In this document: positions 35,403-44,172 of the stretch, in pieces
Numbering within the stretch: the stretch's first letter is position 1
How the letters are laid out: each line of letters starts with the position of its first letter
From: Patulibacter defluvii
Lineage (GTDB): Bacteria > Actinomycetota > Thermoleophilia > Solirubrobacterales > Solirubrobacteraceae
Direction of reading: 5' to 3'
Assembly: GCF_034096925.1 (NCBI RefSeq)
Contig: NZ_JAWZSQ010000012.1
Coordinates: 1 to 64,000 of the forward strand
Length of the DNA: 64,000 nucleotides
Position numbers and translations under genes: made by a program
Notes under the pieces: generated by a model
Told to the model about the DNA's origin: nothing
Database searches by the model: none
Seen by the model: only the letters and a program-made list of their open reading frames with translations

Positions 35403-36151
35403 TACTCGTCGCGGCGGACCCGCCAGACCGCCAGGCCGAGCAGCGCGGCCAGCCAGGCGCCGAGCAGCACGAACGAGCCGGCGATCGAGACGTGGTCGTC
35501 GTCGAGGAAGTCGCTGGTGTCGTCGAGGCTGATCACGGTGCCGGCCGGCCGCGGCAGCAGCACGTTGGCGACCTCCTTCGAGACCTCGCTGCCGATCAGG
35601 CCGGTGATCAGGCTGCCGGCGACGAAGAGCACGATCCCGACCGCGATCGCCGGGCCGTTGGAGCGCATCAGGGTGCCGACGGCGAGGCTGACCACGCCCC
35701 AGATCCAGACCGCGGCGAAGCAGCTCCAGACGTCGTTGAGTGTCTCCTTGGCCGACATCGCGCTGCCGCCGTCGGTGCCGATCGTCGCGCCGACCACCAG
35801 CCCGAGCAGGATCGGCAGCACCACCAGCGCGCAGAGGGCGATCATCAGCGCCGGCACCCGGATCAGGGTCAGCTGCCAGCGGGGCACGCCGGTCAGCACC
35901 AGGTAGCGCATCGTGCCGTTGGCGGTGTCGTAGCTGCCGGCCAGGGCGCCGACCACGATCGCCGCGAAGACGCCGACGTACTGGCCGACGCTGGTGATGT
36001 CGCGGAAGCTCGACTCGCCGCCGCGCGGATCGTTGACCAGGATCACGATCACCGCGATCACGGTGATCGCGGCCGTGATGCCGATCGCGCCGAAGAACGA
36101 CCCGCGGCGGCGGGTGATCCGCGTCAGCTCGGCGCGCAGGAGCGGGGTCAT
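35399..36151 (-). CDS. ABC-2 type transporter permease
   Basis: A 250-aa integral membrane protein with about six hydrophobic segments, for example 'FFGAIGITAAITVIAVIVIL', 'ALCALVVLPILLGLVVGATI' and 'AIAVGIVLFVAGSLITGLI'. The layout and the N-terminal amphipathic 'LLRAELTRITRRRGSF' are those of ABC-2 export permeases. The ATG overlaps the stop of the ATPase gene by one base (TGATG), so the two form one transporter. The substrate is unknown; drug or lipid export is typical of the family. Confidence 0.85.
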   Translation of the reverse strand: MTPLLRAELTRITRRRGSFFGAIGITAAITVIAVIVILVNDPRGGESSFRDITSVGQYVGVFAAIVVGALAGSYDTANGTMRYLVLTGVPRWQLTLIRVPALMIALCALVVLPILLGLVVGATIGTDGGSAMSAKETLNDVWSCFAAVWIWGVVSLAVGTLMRSNGPAIAVGIVLFVAGSLITGLIGSEVSKEVANVLLPRPAGTVISLDDTSDFLDDDHVSIAGSFVLLGAWLAALLGLAVWRVRRDEY

Positions 36152-37122
36152 CAGCGGGCCTCCGGGGACTCGGGGACGGGGGGCGCGTCGTGGGCCAGCT
36201 CGCCCGCCTGGTTGCCGGTCAGCTCCAGGAAGCGGCGCTCGAGCGTCTCGCGGACCGCCCGCAGCTCGAACAGCCCGACGCCGGCCGAGAACAGCTCCTG
36301 GCCGGTCCGCCGCAGCTGCTCGTCATCGAGCTCGTCGACGGCGACCTCGAAGGCCCCGGGCGCGATCGCCCGCACGTCGCGGGCGAAGGGCAGCGCCTGC
36401 AGCAGCGGCAGCGCCCGCTCGGCGTCGTCGACCCGCACGCCGACCGCCTGGCGGCCGCCGCGCAGCAGGTCGCCGACCGAGCCGTGGGCGAGCACCTTGC
36501 CCTTCTCGATGATCGCGACGTCGTCGGCCATCTTCTCGACCTCGCTGAGGATGTGCGAGGAGATGAAGACGCTGCGGCCCTCGGCCACGAACTCGCGGAT
36601 CATGTGCCGGAACTCGGCCAGGCCGGCCGGGTCGAGGCCGTTGGTCGGCTCGTCGAGCACCAGCAGCTCGGGGTCGTTGAGCAGCGCCCGCGCGACGCCC
36701 AGCCGCTGGCGCATGCCGAGCGAGTAGCCGCTGACCTTGTCGTCGCCGCGGTCGGCCAGCTGGACCCGGGCCAGCGCGCCGGGGATCGCGGCCTTCGCCT
36801 CGCGGCTCTGGTGGGCGGCCCAGACCTCCAGGTTCTGGCGCCCGGTCAGGTAGGGGTAGAAGCGCGGCTCCTCGACGATCCCGCCCACCCGCGAGAGCGC
36901 CTCGCGGGTGCGGGCGGGAATCGGTAGCCCGCGGACGGCGATCTGGCCGGCGGTCGGCCGCGCCAGGCCCAGCATCATCCGGATCAGCGTGGTCTTGCCG
37001 CAGCCGTTCGGGCCCAGCCACGCGTAGCAGCGGCCCTTCGGCACGTCGATCGTGACGTCGTCGACGGCCACGTTGCTGCCGAACCGCTTGGTGACGTTGC
37101 GCAGGGAGATGACGGAGTCCAT
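36151..37122 (-). CDS. ABC transporter ATP-binding protein (CcmA/DrrA-like)
   Basis: A 323-aa ATPase. It has Walker A 'LGPNGCGKTT', the signature 'VSGYSLGMRQRLGVARAL', Walker B 'LLVLDEPTNGLD' and the switch His in 'SVFISSHILSEVEKM'. An additional C-terminal domain of about 100 residues ('GVRVDDAERALPLLQALPFA') is typical of drug or antibiotic-export ATPases. It drives the permease encoded immediately downstream. A TATCCT -10-like sequence lies about 70 bases upstream on the minus strand. The ATG has no strong Shine-Dalgarno. Confidence 0.9.
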   Translation of the reverse strand: MDSVISLRNVTKRFGSNVAVDDVTIDVPKGRCYAWLGPNGCGKTTLIRMMLGLARPTAGQIAVRGLPIPARTREALSRVGGIVEEPRFYPYLTGRQNLEVWAAHQSREAKAAIPGALARVQLADRGDDKVSGYSLGMRQRLGVARALLNDPELLVLDEPTNGLDPAGLAEFRHMIREFVAEGRSVFISSHILSEVEKMADDVAIIEKGKVLAHGSVGDLLRGGRQAVGVRVDDAERALPLLQALPFARDVRAIAPGAFEVAVDELDDEQLRRTGQELFSAGVGLFELRAVRETLERRFLELTGNQAGELAHDAPPVPESPEAR

Positions 37123-37215
37123 GGCGGAACGCGCCGGGTCGACCCTGGGGGCGGCGGGGACCGCGGGGGACGGCACGCGGGCCGGAGGATAGCGGCGCCG
37201 CGCCCGTCTTCCGAC

Positions 37216-38130
37216 ATGGGGATCATCCGTCCAGTGAGCGCGATCCGGATCCCGTGGGAGCCCGAGCGGGCCGCGGCGCTGGCCGAGCGGGTCCGCGGGC
37301 ACTGGGACCTGGGCCCCGAGCCGGCGCGGCTGCTGCGGCTGGGCACCAACGCCAGCTTCCGGATCGGCACGGTCGTGATCCGGATCGGGCCGGCCGGCGG
37401 CGACCCCGCCGGCGCCGCCCGCGAGCTGCAGCTGGCGCGCTTCCTCGCCGACCGCGACGTGCCCGCCGCGCGGCCCGAGGGGCGGCCGCCGGCGGTCGTC
37501 GACGGCCACCCGGTCAGCGCCTGGCGGTGGATCGAGCACGACCCGGCGGCGACGGTCGACGGGCGTGCCTTCGGGACGCTGCTGCGGCGCTTCCACGACG
37601 CCACCACGGACTACGACGGTCCGCTGCCGGGTTGGCCGCAGCCGCGGCTGATCGGCGACCGGATCGCCGCCCTCCGCCGCCACCCGGCGTTCACGGAGGC
37701 GGAGGTCGACCGGCTGCAGACGCGGCTCGACGGGCTGCTGGCCGCGCTGGCCGAGCATCCGTCGCCGGCGCTCCCGATCCACGGCGACGCCCACCCGGGG
37801 AACGTGATCGTTGGTCCTGACGGGCCGGTGCTGCTGGACTTCGACCTGGTCTGCCGCGGTCCGCGTCCCTGGGACCTGGCCCCGGCCGCGCTCCACGCCG
37901 AGCGCTACGCGGGCGGGTCGCCGGCCTGGTTCGCGGCCCTGCGCGAGGGCTACGGCCCGCCGCGCGACCCGGCCGAGCCGCTCCACGTGCGGCTGCGCGA
38001 GCTGGCCTCGGCGGCCTGGCTGCTGGCCGCCGAGACCGCGCCCGATCGCGGTTCCCGCTCGGCCGAGGCCGACGTCCGGCTGCGGGCCTTCGGCGACGAT
38101 CCCGACCCGCCGCCCTGGGACGCCCACTGA
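37216..38130 (+). CDS. Aminoglycoside phosphotransferase (APH)-family kinase
   Basis: A 304-aa kinase of the APH/choline kinase fold. The Brenner motif 'IHGDAHPGNVIV' and the metal-binding 'LLDFDLVCRGPRPWDLAP' are intact. The N-terminal lobe has 'LRLGTNASFRIGTVVIRIG', with a short glycine loop. It acts in the cytoplasm on a small hydroxylated metabolite or antibiotic; resistance cannot be assumed from sequence. Both ATG 37216 and GTG 37234 are possible starts. It is divergent from the ABC exporter and followed by a strong hairpin. Confidence 0.82.
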   Translation: MGIIRPVSAIRIPWEPERAAALAERVRGHWDLGPEPARLLRLGTNASFRIGTVVIRIGPAGGDPAGAARELQLARFLADRDVPAARPEGRPPAVVDGHPVSAWRWIEHDPAATVDGRAFGTLLRRFHDATTDYDGPLPGWPQPRLIGDRIAALRRHPAFTEAEVDRLQTRLDGLLAALAEHPSPALPIHGDAHPGNVIVGPDGPVLLDFDLVCRGPRPWDLAPAALHAERYAGGSPAWFAALREGYGPPRDPAEPLHVRLRELASAAWLLAAETAPDRGSRSAEADVRLRAFGDDPDPPPWDAH

Positions 38131-38138
38131 CCCCGGCC

Positions 38139-38177
38139 GCGCGCCGTTTGGTACCGCTGCGGTGCCAAACGGCGCGC
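38139..38177. terminator. Strong palindromic terminator after APH gene
   Basis: Two 19-base arms (38139-38157 and 38159-38177) with a single central base pair throughout, with one G-T wobble. It lies 9 bases after the APH stop and 86 bases before the acyl-CoA ligase start. Confidence 0.7.
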
Positions 38178-38262
38178 TTCGGCCTCCCGGCACAGTGGCG
38201 GCGCGCCAACTCGTGCGCGGATCACCGCCCCCGACGGTCGTCGGGATGGCAGGATGCCGCTC

Positions 38263-39768
38263 ATGGCCAACGCGAACCTCGCCACGCTCCTGACCGAGAG
38301 CGCCGCCAAGCACCCCGAGCGGATCGCCATCCGCCTGGACGACGCCGCCGTGCCGTACGCCGCCCTGGACGCCGGGAGCCAGCGGGTCGCGGGCCTGCTT
38401 CGCGAGCTGGGGGTCGAGCCGGGCGACCGCGTCGGCGTGATGCTGCCGAACGTCCCGCACTTCCCGCTGGCCTACTACGGCGCACTGCGGCTGGGCGCGG
38501 TCGTGGTGCCGATGAACCCGCTGCTCAGCAAGCGCGAGGTCGCCTACTACCTGGACAACTCGGGCGCCAAGCTGCTGCTGGCCTGGCACGGCTTCGCCGA
38601 GTCGGCCCAGGGCGGGGCCGAGCAGGCGGAGATCGACGCCGAGGTGCTGCTGGTCGAGCCGGCCGACATCGCCCAGCGGGTCGCCGCGGCCGAGCCGGTC
38701 GCCGAGGTCGCCCAGAAGCAGGGCGACGACACCGCGGTCGTGCTCTACACCTCGGGCACCACCGGCCAGCCGAAGGGCGCCGAGCTGACCCACCACAGCG
38801 TCGGCAGCAACGTCGAGGCCTGCCTGGAGCTGTTCCGCCCGACCGAGCAGGACGTCTTCTTCGGCGGCCTGCCGTTCTTCCACGTCTTCGGCCAGACGGC
38901 GACGCTGAACGTGGCGGTCGCGGTCGGCGCCGAGGTGACGCTGCTGCCGCGCTTCGACCCGACCCAGGCGCTGGAGATCATCCAGCGCGACAAGGTCTCG
39001 ATCTTCATGGGCGTGCCGACGATGCACGGCGCGATCCTCAACCACCCCAAGCGGCCCGACTACGACACCAGCTCGCTGCGGCTGTTCGTCTCCGGCGGCT
39101 CGGCGCTGCCGGTCGAGGTGCTGAAGGGCGTGAAGGAGGCGTTCGACACGCCGATCCTCGAGGGCTACGGGCTCTCGGAGACCTCGCCGGTGGCGTCGTT
39201 CAGCCGCATCGACCTGCCGCAGAAGCCGGGCTCTATCGGGGTGCCGATCGAGGGCGTCGAGCTGCGGGTCGTCGACGACGAGGGCAACGAGGTGGCGGTC
39301 GGCGACGTCGGCGAGCTGCAGATCAAAGGCCCGAACGTGATGAAGGGCTACTGGCGCAACCCGGAGGCGACGGCGAAGGCGATTGACGACGAGGGCTGGT
39401 TCTCCTCCGGCGACATGGCGCGCAAGGACGAGGACGGCTTCTACTTCATCGTCGACCGCAAGAAGGACCTGATCATCCGCGGCGGCTACAACGTCTACCC
39501 GCGCGAGATCGAGGAGGTCCTCTACGAGCACCCGGCGGTCTCGGAGGCGGCCGTGATCGGCTTGCCCCACGAGGAGCTGGGCGAGGAGGTCGGCGCCGCC
39601 GTCGCGCTGAAGGCCGGCCAGAGCGTCGACGAGGCCGAGCTGCAGGCCTTCGTCAAGGAGCAGGTCGCGGCCTACAAGTACCCGCGCAAGCTGTGGATCG
39701 TCGAGGAGCTGCCGAAGGGCCCGACCGGCAAGATCCTCAAGCGCGAGATCTCGGCGCCGGGCGAGTAG
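38263..39768 (+). CDS. Long-chain acyl-CoA synthetase (AMP-binding, FadD-like)
   Basis: A 501-aa ligase that activates a carboxylic acid to its CoA thioester via an acyl-adenylate. The ANL-superfamily motifs are present: P-loop 'LYTSGTTGQPKGAELTH', 'EGYGLSETSPV', 'GWFSSGDMARKDEDGFYFIV', hinge 'DRKKDLIIRGGYNVYPREIE' and catalytic Lys in 'PTGKILKREI'. Chain length is not predictable, but a medium- or long-chain fatty acid is most common for this type. ATG 38263 has an AGGA 9 bases upstream; ATG 38254 is an alternative adding three residues. It is convergent with the LuxR regulator gene. Confidence 0.92.
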   Translation: MANANLATLLTESAAKHPERIAIRLDDAAVPYAALDAGSQRVAGLLRELGVEPGDRVGVMLPNVPHFPLAYYGALRLGAVVVPMNPLLSKREVAYYLDNSGAKLLLAWHGFAESAQGGAEQAEIDAEVLLVEPADIAQRVAAAEPVAEVAQKQGDDTAVVLYTSGTTGQPKGAELTHHSVGSNVEACLELFRPTEQDVFFGGLPFFHVFGQTATLNVAVAVGAEVTLLPRFDPTQALEIIQRDKVSIFMGVPTMHGAILNHPKRPDYDTSSLRLFVSGGSALPVEVLKGVKEAFDTPILEGYGLSETSPVASFSRIDLPQKPGSIGVPIEGVELRVVDDEGNEVAVGDVGELQIKGPNVMKGYWRNPEATAKAIDDEGWFSSGDMARKDEDGFYFIVDRKKDLIIRGGYNVYPREIEEVLYEHPAVSEAAVIGLPHEELGEEVGAAVALKAGQSVDEAELQAFVKEQVAAYKYPRKLWIVEELPKGPTGKILKREISAPGE

Positions 39769-39789
39769 CGCGCCTCCGCGGGCGACGGA

Positions 39790-42654
39790 TCAGCCGTCGC
39801 CCGCCATCGCGCCGGCGAGGCCGGCGCGGTCGACGTCGAGCTTGCCGTAGACGTGGGTCAGGTGGGTCTCGACCGTCCGCAGGGTGACGAACAGCCGCTG
39901 GGCGATCTGGCGGTTGGTCAGGCCCTCGGCGGCCAGCTCGGCGACCCGTCGCTCGCTCGAGGTGAGGGCGTCGGAACCGGAGATCCGCAGCCGCCGCGGT
40001 CGTCCGCCGGCCACCCGCAGCTCCTCGGCGCCGCGGCGGCTGAGGGCGTTGGCCCCGCAGCGCTCGGCGACGTCGATCGCCCGCCGCAGCGTCTCGCGCG
40101 CGGTCGTCCGCTGGCCCGCCCGCCGCTGCCAGGCGCCCAGCTCCAGCAGCGAGCGGCCCAGCTCCAGCTCGCCCTCGCTGCGCTCCAGCACGTGGACGCT
40201 GGCCGGCAGCAGCTCGGCCGGGTCGCCCGCCCCGACCAGGCCGGCGGCGCGGCGCGCGATCCCGATCGCCCGCGGCGCCCCGTAGCCGTCGGCCCGCCGC
40301 AGCAGCTCGCCGGCCAGCTCGCGGGCCCGACCCTCGTCCCCGACGGCGAACGCGGCCAGCGCCGCCTCGGCCTGCCAGTGCATCACCGACGGGTTGCGGA
40401 TCCCCTGCGCCTCCTGCCGCTCGCCGCAGCGCAGCAGCAGCGCCAGGCCCTCGTCGGGCCGGCCGTCGTTGGTCGCCCGCACCCCGCGCGTGGCCAGCAC
40501 GTAGGGGAATGTCGGGTGCTCGGTCCAGCGCTCGTCGCCCCCCGGCAGCGTCAACAGCGCGTCGGCCAGCTCCAGCTCGTCGCGGTCGAGCGCCACCAGC
40601 GCCCGCAGCGCCCGCGACGACGGCAGCGCGAACGCCCAGCCCTCCTCGGCCGCGTCGAGCGCCACCTGCCAGTCGTCGATCGCGCCCCGCAGCCGTCCCC
40701 GCAGGAAGCGCGCCACGCCGCGGAAGAACGAGGCGGTGGCGAACGCCATCCGCGCTCCGTGCAGCTGGGCGCGGTCGATCTCGGCGCTGAAGGCGACCTC
40801 GGCCGCCTCGCCGGCGTCGGAGAAGTAGAGGCTCATCCCCGCCAGCGGCAGCGCCAGCCGGTCGAGCGCGTCGATCCCCGCCCCGTGCAGCGGCGGCACC
40901 GCCCGCCGGGCCAGCTCGGCCACCGTCTCCGACGGCAGCTCGCCGGTCTGCAGACCCTGGAACGCGAGCTGGGCGAGGGTCAGCCGCTCGACCGCCGTGC
41001 GCCCGCCGCCGTGCTGGGCGAGCGCCGCCGCCGCGGTCGCCTCGTCGGGTCCGGCCGCCCGCGCCAGCGAGCGGCTGACCGTCAGGTCGGCGGCCCGCAG
41101 GGAGACCCGGATCGCGTCGTCGTCGGCCAGCGGCTCGCCGAGGCCGCGGGCCAGCAGCGCCTTCGCCGCCGCGGCCTCGCCCCGCTCGTAGCGGGCGATC
41201 GCGGCCGTCAGGTCGAGGCCCGCCCGCCGCTGGGGATCGGCCTGGCCGGCCCGCGCCCGCTCCAGCCGCTCGACGCCGTCGGGGTCGCCGGCGGCCAGCT
41301 GGACCCGCCCCAGCGCCTCCAGCAGCTCGGGGTCGGCCGCGGCGTCGAGCCGTTCCCGCGCGGCCCGTTCGAGCAGCGCGATCGCGGTGTCCGGATCGCC
41401 CCGCTCGGCGGCGTCGGCGGCGGCCACCCGCAGCAGCGCGACGGTCTCGGCGTCCTCGGCCGGCTCGGTGTGGAGCAGGTGCGGGGCGGCGGCCAGCGGA
41501 TCGGCCCCGGCCGCGACCAGCGCCGCGAACGCCCGCCGGTGCAGCAGCGCACGCTCGCCGGCCGCGATCCCCTCGCGGACCGCCGCCTCCAGCAGCGGGT
41601 GGGCGATCTCCAGCGGCCGCTCCGGCCCGAGCAGCCCGGCCTGGGCGAGCGCGTCGGCGTGAAGCGTGGCGGCCGTCGGGTCGAGCCGCGCGACGCGGGC
41701 GGCGACCGCCGTCTCGGCGCGGCCGCCGAGCACCGCCACCGCCCGCACCAGCGCGGTCGCCTCGCGACCGAGCCCGGCCAGCCGCGCCGCCACCGAGCGG
41801 GCGACCGCGGCCGGCTGCAGGCGGGCGACGATCGCGGCGCCGGCCGCCGTCGCGGGGACATCCTCGCGCCGCAGCTCGGCGATCAGCTCGTGGACCAGGA
41901 ACGGGTTGCCGCCGGCGTGGCGGTGGCAGGCGTCGGTCAGGGCGACCGCCGCGTCGCTGCCGAGCTGGCGGTCGAGCAGGACCGCGACCGCGGCGGCGCT
42001 CAGCGGGCCCGGCCGGCAGACGCGGGCTGCGGGCACGGCGGCCAGCCGGTCGAGCAGCGGGCCGCGCTCGTCGTCGACCTCCGGGCGGGTGGCGACCAGC
42101 AGCGCCACCGCCAGCCCGTCGAGCCGCGCGCCGAGGTGGAGCAGGAAGTGCAGCGAGGCGAGGTCGACCCAGTGGGCGTCGTCGACGATCAGCACCACCG
42201 GCGCCCGCTCGGCCTGCTCGGCCAGGTGCCAGTAGAGGCCGTGGGCGACGGCGAAGCGGGCCTCGGCGGCGTCGGCCGCGACCGCCGCCGCGCCGCCCGC
42301 GGACGGCTGTCCGGCGAGCACGGGGACGGCCAGGCCGGCGGCGCCGCCGGCCAGTGCGGGGGCGGCGGTCGCCGCGAACAGCTCGCGGACCGCGCCCCAG
42401 GCGAAGCGCTGGTCGAGCTCGGTTCCGCGCACCCGCAGGACGGTCATCCCGGCGTTGAAGGCCGCGTGGGCGACGGCCCGCAGCAGCGCGGTCTTGCCGA
42501 CCCCCGGCGCGCCCTGGAGCAGCAGCAGGCCGCCGTCGCCGCGGTCGGCGGCGGCCAGCAGCTCGTCGACCTTCCGCAGCTCGTCCTCGCGCTCCAGCAG
42601 GACGGCGTCCGCCGGGGGCAGCGGGGACGAGAACGATGCACCCCCTCGGTTCAT
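39790..42654 (-). CDS. Large ATP-binding LuxR-family (LAL) transcriptional regulator
   Basis: A 954-aa regulator. The N-terminal AAA/STAND ATPase has Walker A 'LLQGAPGVGKTALLRA' at about 46-60 and Walker B 'VVLIVDDAHWVD'. The middle 500 residues are alanine-rich helical repeats of TPR type. The C-terminal HTH is a classic LuxR domain ('LTSSERRVAELAAEGLTNRQ', 'VETHLTHVYGKL'). GGAG 5 bases before the ATG supports the start, and TAGGAT at 42683-42688 is a likely -10. Targets are unknown. It converges on the acyl-CoA ligase gene and lies downstream of the MarR gene on the same strand. Confidence 0.92.
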   Translation of the reverse strand: MNRGGASFSSPLPPADAVLLEREDELRKVDELLAAADRGDGGLLLLQGAPGVGKTALLRAVAHAAFNAGMTVLRVRGTELDQRFAWGAVRELFAATAAPALAGGAAGLAVPVLAGQPSAGGAAAVAADAAEARFAVAHGLYWHLAEQAERAPVVLIVDDAHWVDLASLHFLLHLGARLDGLAVALLVATRPEVDDERGPLLDRLAAVPAARVCRPGPLSAAAVAVLLDRQLGSDAAVALTDACHRHAGGNPFLVHELIAELRREDVPATAAGAAIVARLQPAAVARSVAARLAGLGREATALVRAVAVLGGRAETAVAARVARLDPTAATLHADALAQAGLLGPERPLEIAHPLLEAAVREGIAAGERALLHRRAFAALVAAGADPLAAAPHLLHTEPAEDAETVALLRVAAADAAERGDPDTAIALLERAARERLDAAADPELLEALGRVQLAAGDPDGVERLERARAGQADPQRRAGLDLTAAIARYERGEAAAAKALLARGLGEPLADDDAIRVSLRAADLTVSRSLARAAGPDEATAAAALAQHGGGRTAVERLTLAQLAFQGLQTGELPSETVAELARRAVPPLHGAGIDALDRLALPLAGMSLYFSDAGEAAEVAFSAEIDRAQLHGARMAFATASFFRGVARFLRGRLRGAIDDWQVALDAAEEGWAFALPSSRALRALVALDRDELELADALLTLPGGDERWTEHPTFPYVLATRGVRATNDGRPDEGLALLLRCGERQEAQGIRNPSVMHWQAEAALAAFAVGDEGRARELAGELLRRADGYGAPRAIGIARRAAGLVGAGDPAELLPASVHVLERSEGELELGRSLLELGAWQRRAGQRTTARETLRRAIDVAERCGANALSRRGAEELRVAGGRPRRLRISGSDALTSSERRVAELAAEGLTNRQIAQRLFVTLRTVETHLTHVYGKLDVDRAGLAGAMAGDG

Positions 42655-42695
42655 GTCCGCTCCAGGGCCGGTTGGCGGACGATCCTACCCGCGGA

Positions 42696-43154
42696 CTAGG
42701 CTCCCGCCGGGGGCAGCAGCCGCTCCAGCCCGGCCCGGAGGGCGTCCAGCTCGGGCGGCTCCAGGCGGTCGGCGAACTGCTCGCGGATCCCGCGGCCGTG
42801 GGTGCGGCCGGCGGCGCGGACCCGCTCCAGCCCGGCCTCGGTCAGCGCGACCAGCTGGCCGCGGCGGTCGCCCGGGGCGGGGATCCGCTCGACCAGGCCG
42901 TGGCGCTCGAGGCCGGCGACCAGGCGGGTGATCCCGGAGCGGGTCAGCAGCACGGCCCGGCTCAGCTCGACCGGCCGCAGCCGCCGCTCGGGCGCCTGGA
43001 CCAGCTGGACCAGCACGTCGTAGTCGCTGAGCGTCAGGTCGTGGGCGGCCAGGTCCTGCTCCAGCCGTCGCATGATCGCCTGGTGGGCGCGCAGGAACGC
43101 CTCCCAGGCGGCCAGCTCGGGCCCCGAGAGCGTGTGTCCTCCTCGCCGCGCCAT
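42696..43154 (-). CDS. MarR-family transcriptional regulator
   Basis: A 152-aa winged-helix repressor. The MarR core reads 'LTLSDYDVLVQLVQAPERRL', 'VLLTRSGITRLVAGLERHGL' and 'RIPAPGDRRGQLVALTEAG', the last being the wing with the DxR motif. It is divergent from the ring-cleaving dioxygenase gene, and two GTTG-N6-CAAC sites lie between them, so it almost certainly controls that operon, as MhqR-type regulators respond to quinones. A TAGCAT hexamer lies 7 bases before its ATG with no Shine-Dalgarno, suggesting a leaderless transcript. Confidence 0.92.
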   Translation of the reverse strand: MARRGGHTLSGPELAAWEAFLRAHQAIMRRLEQDLAAHDLTLSDYDVLVQLVQAPERRLRPVELSRAVLLTRSGITRLVAGLERHGLVERIPAPGDRRGQLVALTEAGLERVRAAGRTHGRGIREQFADRLEPPELDALRAGLERLLPPAGA

Positions 43155-43181
43155 CGCGGCGATGCTAGATGATCGCGGTGT

Positions 43182-43199
43182 TCGTTGCGCGCGCAACGA
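43182..43199. promoter_or_regulatory. MarR operator 1
   Basis: An 18-bp perfect palindrome built on GTTG-N6-CAAC, overlapping the -35 of the dioxygenase promoter and upstream of the marR start. Confidence 0.7.
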
Positions 43200-43213
43200 C
43201 TGCCTGGTATGTT
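43185..43213 (+). promoter_or_regulatory. Promoter of the dioxygenase operon
   Basis: TTGCGC (43185-43190), a 17-base spacer and TATGTT (43208-43213) in an extended -10 context (TGGTATGTT). It is sandwiched between the two MarR sites. Confidence 0.6.
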
Positions 43214-43229
43214 GTTGACAACGCAACAA
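43212..43229. promoter_or_regulatory. MarR operator 2
   Basis: TTGTTG-N6-CAACAA repeats the GTTG-N6-CAAC core of operator 1 just downstream of the -10, where bound repressor would block initiation. Confidence 0.65.
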
Positions 43230-43245
43230 ACGAGGGAGGCGCGCG

Positions 43246-44172
43246 ATGCGGCTCGAGGGTCTGCACCACATCACGATGATCACCGGCGACGCCCAGCGGA
43301 CGATCGACTTCTACGCCGACGTCCTCGGGCTGCGACTGGTCAAGACGACGGTCAACTTCGACCAGCCGGAGGCGTACCACCTGTACTTCGGCGACGAGGC
43401 GGGCAGCCCCGGCTCGATCCTCACCTGGTTCGAGTTCCGCGGCGCGGCGCCCGGTCGCGCCGGCCTCGGGATGGTCCACCGGATCGCGCTCGCCGTCCCC
43501 AGCGAGGCGGCGCTCGACTTCTGGCAGCAGCGGCTGACCCAGCAGGGCGTCGCCGTCGAGCGCGAGGACGGCAGCCTCCGCTTCGCCGACCGCGACGGCC
43601 TCGGCCTGGAGCTGGTGGTCCACGACATCGGCGCCCAGCTGCGGGCCGCCCACCCCGACGTGCCCGCCGAGCACGCGATCACCGGCGTCGCCGGCGCCCG
43701 CGCCTACGGGGCCTTCCACGCCGTTCCCGACGGGGTCCTCACCGACCTGCTCGGGTTCGACCACGAGGGCGACGGTCACTACGTGCTGCGCGGCGAGCAG
43801 CGCCACGTCCACTGGACGATCGACCCGGCGCCCGACGCCCACGGCCAGCCGGGGGCCGGCACCGTCCACCACATCGCCTGGGCCTCGCGCGACGAGGACC
43901 ACGCGGGCTGGCGGCAGCGGATCGCCGACGGCGGCGGCTTCGTGACCCCGATCATCGACCGCGACTACTTCTTCGCGCTCTACTTCCGCGAGCCGCACGG
44001 CGTGCTGTTCGAGATCGCCACCCTCGGGCCCGGCTTCGCCACCGACGAGCCGCCCGAGCACCTGGGGGAGGAGCTGCGGCTGCCGACCCAGCACGAGCAC
44101 CTGCGCGCGCAGCTCGACGGGCAGCTGACGCGGATCGTCAACCCGCGGTCGGGCAAGGAGGTCCGGGCATGA
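43246..44172 (+). CDS. Ring-cleaving dioxygenase (MhqO/PcpA-like VOC family)
   Basis: A 308-aa extradiol-type dioxygenase of the vicinal-oxygen-chelate fold. Two duplicated modules each contribute metal ligands: His in 'LEGLHHITMITGD', His in 'GAGTVHHIAWASRDE' and Glu in 'PHGVLFEIATLGPGFA'. This pattern matches MhqO/MhqA and PcpA proteins, which cleave hydroquinones rather than catechols. GAGGGAGG precedes the ATG. It is the first gene of a three-gene operon linked by ATGA overlaps and divergent from marR, suggesting a role in quinone/hydroquinone stress. Exact substrate specificity is an inference. Confidence 0.88.
   Translation: MRLEGLHHITMITGDAQRTIDFYADVLGLRLVKTTVNFDQPEAYHLYFGDEAGSPGSILTWFEFRGAAPGRAGLGMVHRIALAVPSEAALDFWQQRLTQQGVAVEREDGSLRFADRDGLGLELVVHDIGAQLRAAHPDVPAEHAITGVAGARAYGAFHAVPDGVLTDLLGFDHEGDGHYVLRGEQRHVHWTIDPAPDAHGQPGAGTVHHIAWASRDEDHAGWRQRIADGGGFVTPIIDRDYFFALYFREPHGVLFEIATLGPGFATDEPPEHLGEELRLPTQHEHLRAQLDGQLTRIVNPRSGKEVRA

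Noticed and set aside
37216..38130. Calling the APH-family gene an antibiotic-resistance determinant
   Set aside because: The kinase motifs are shared by many metabolic kinases, and nothing in the sequence indicates an aminoglycoside substrate.
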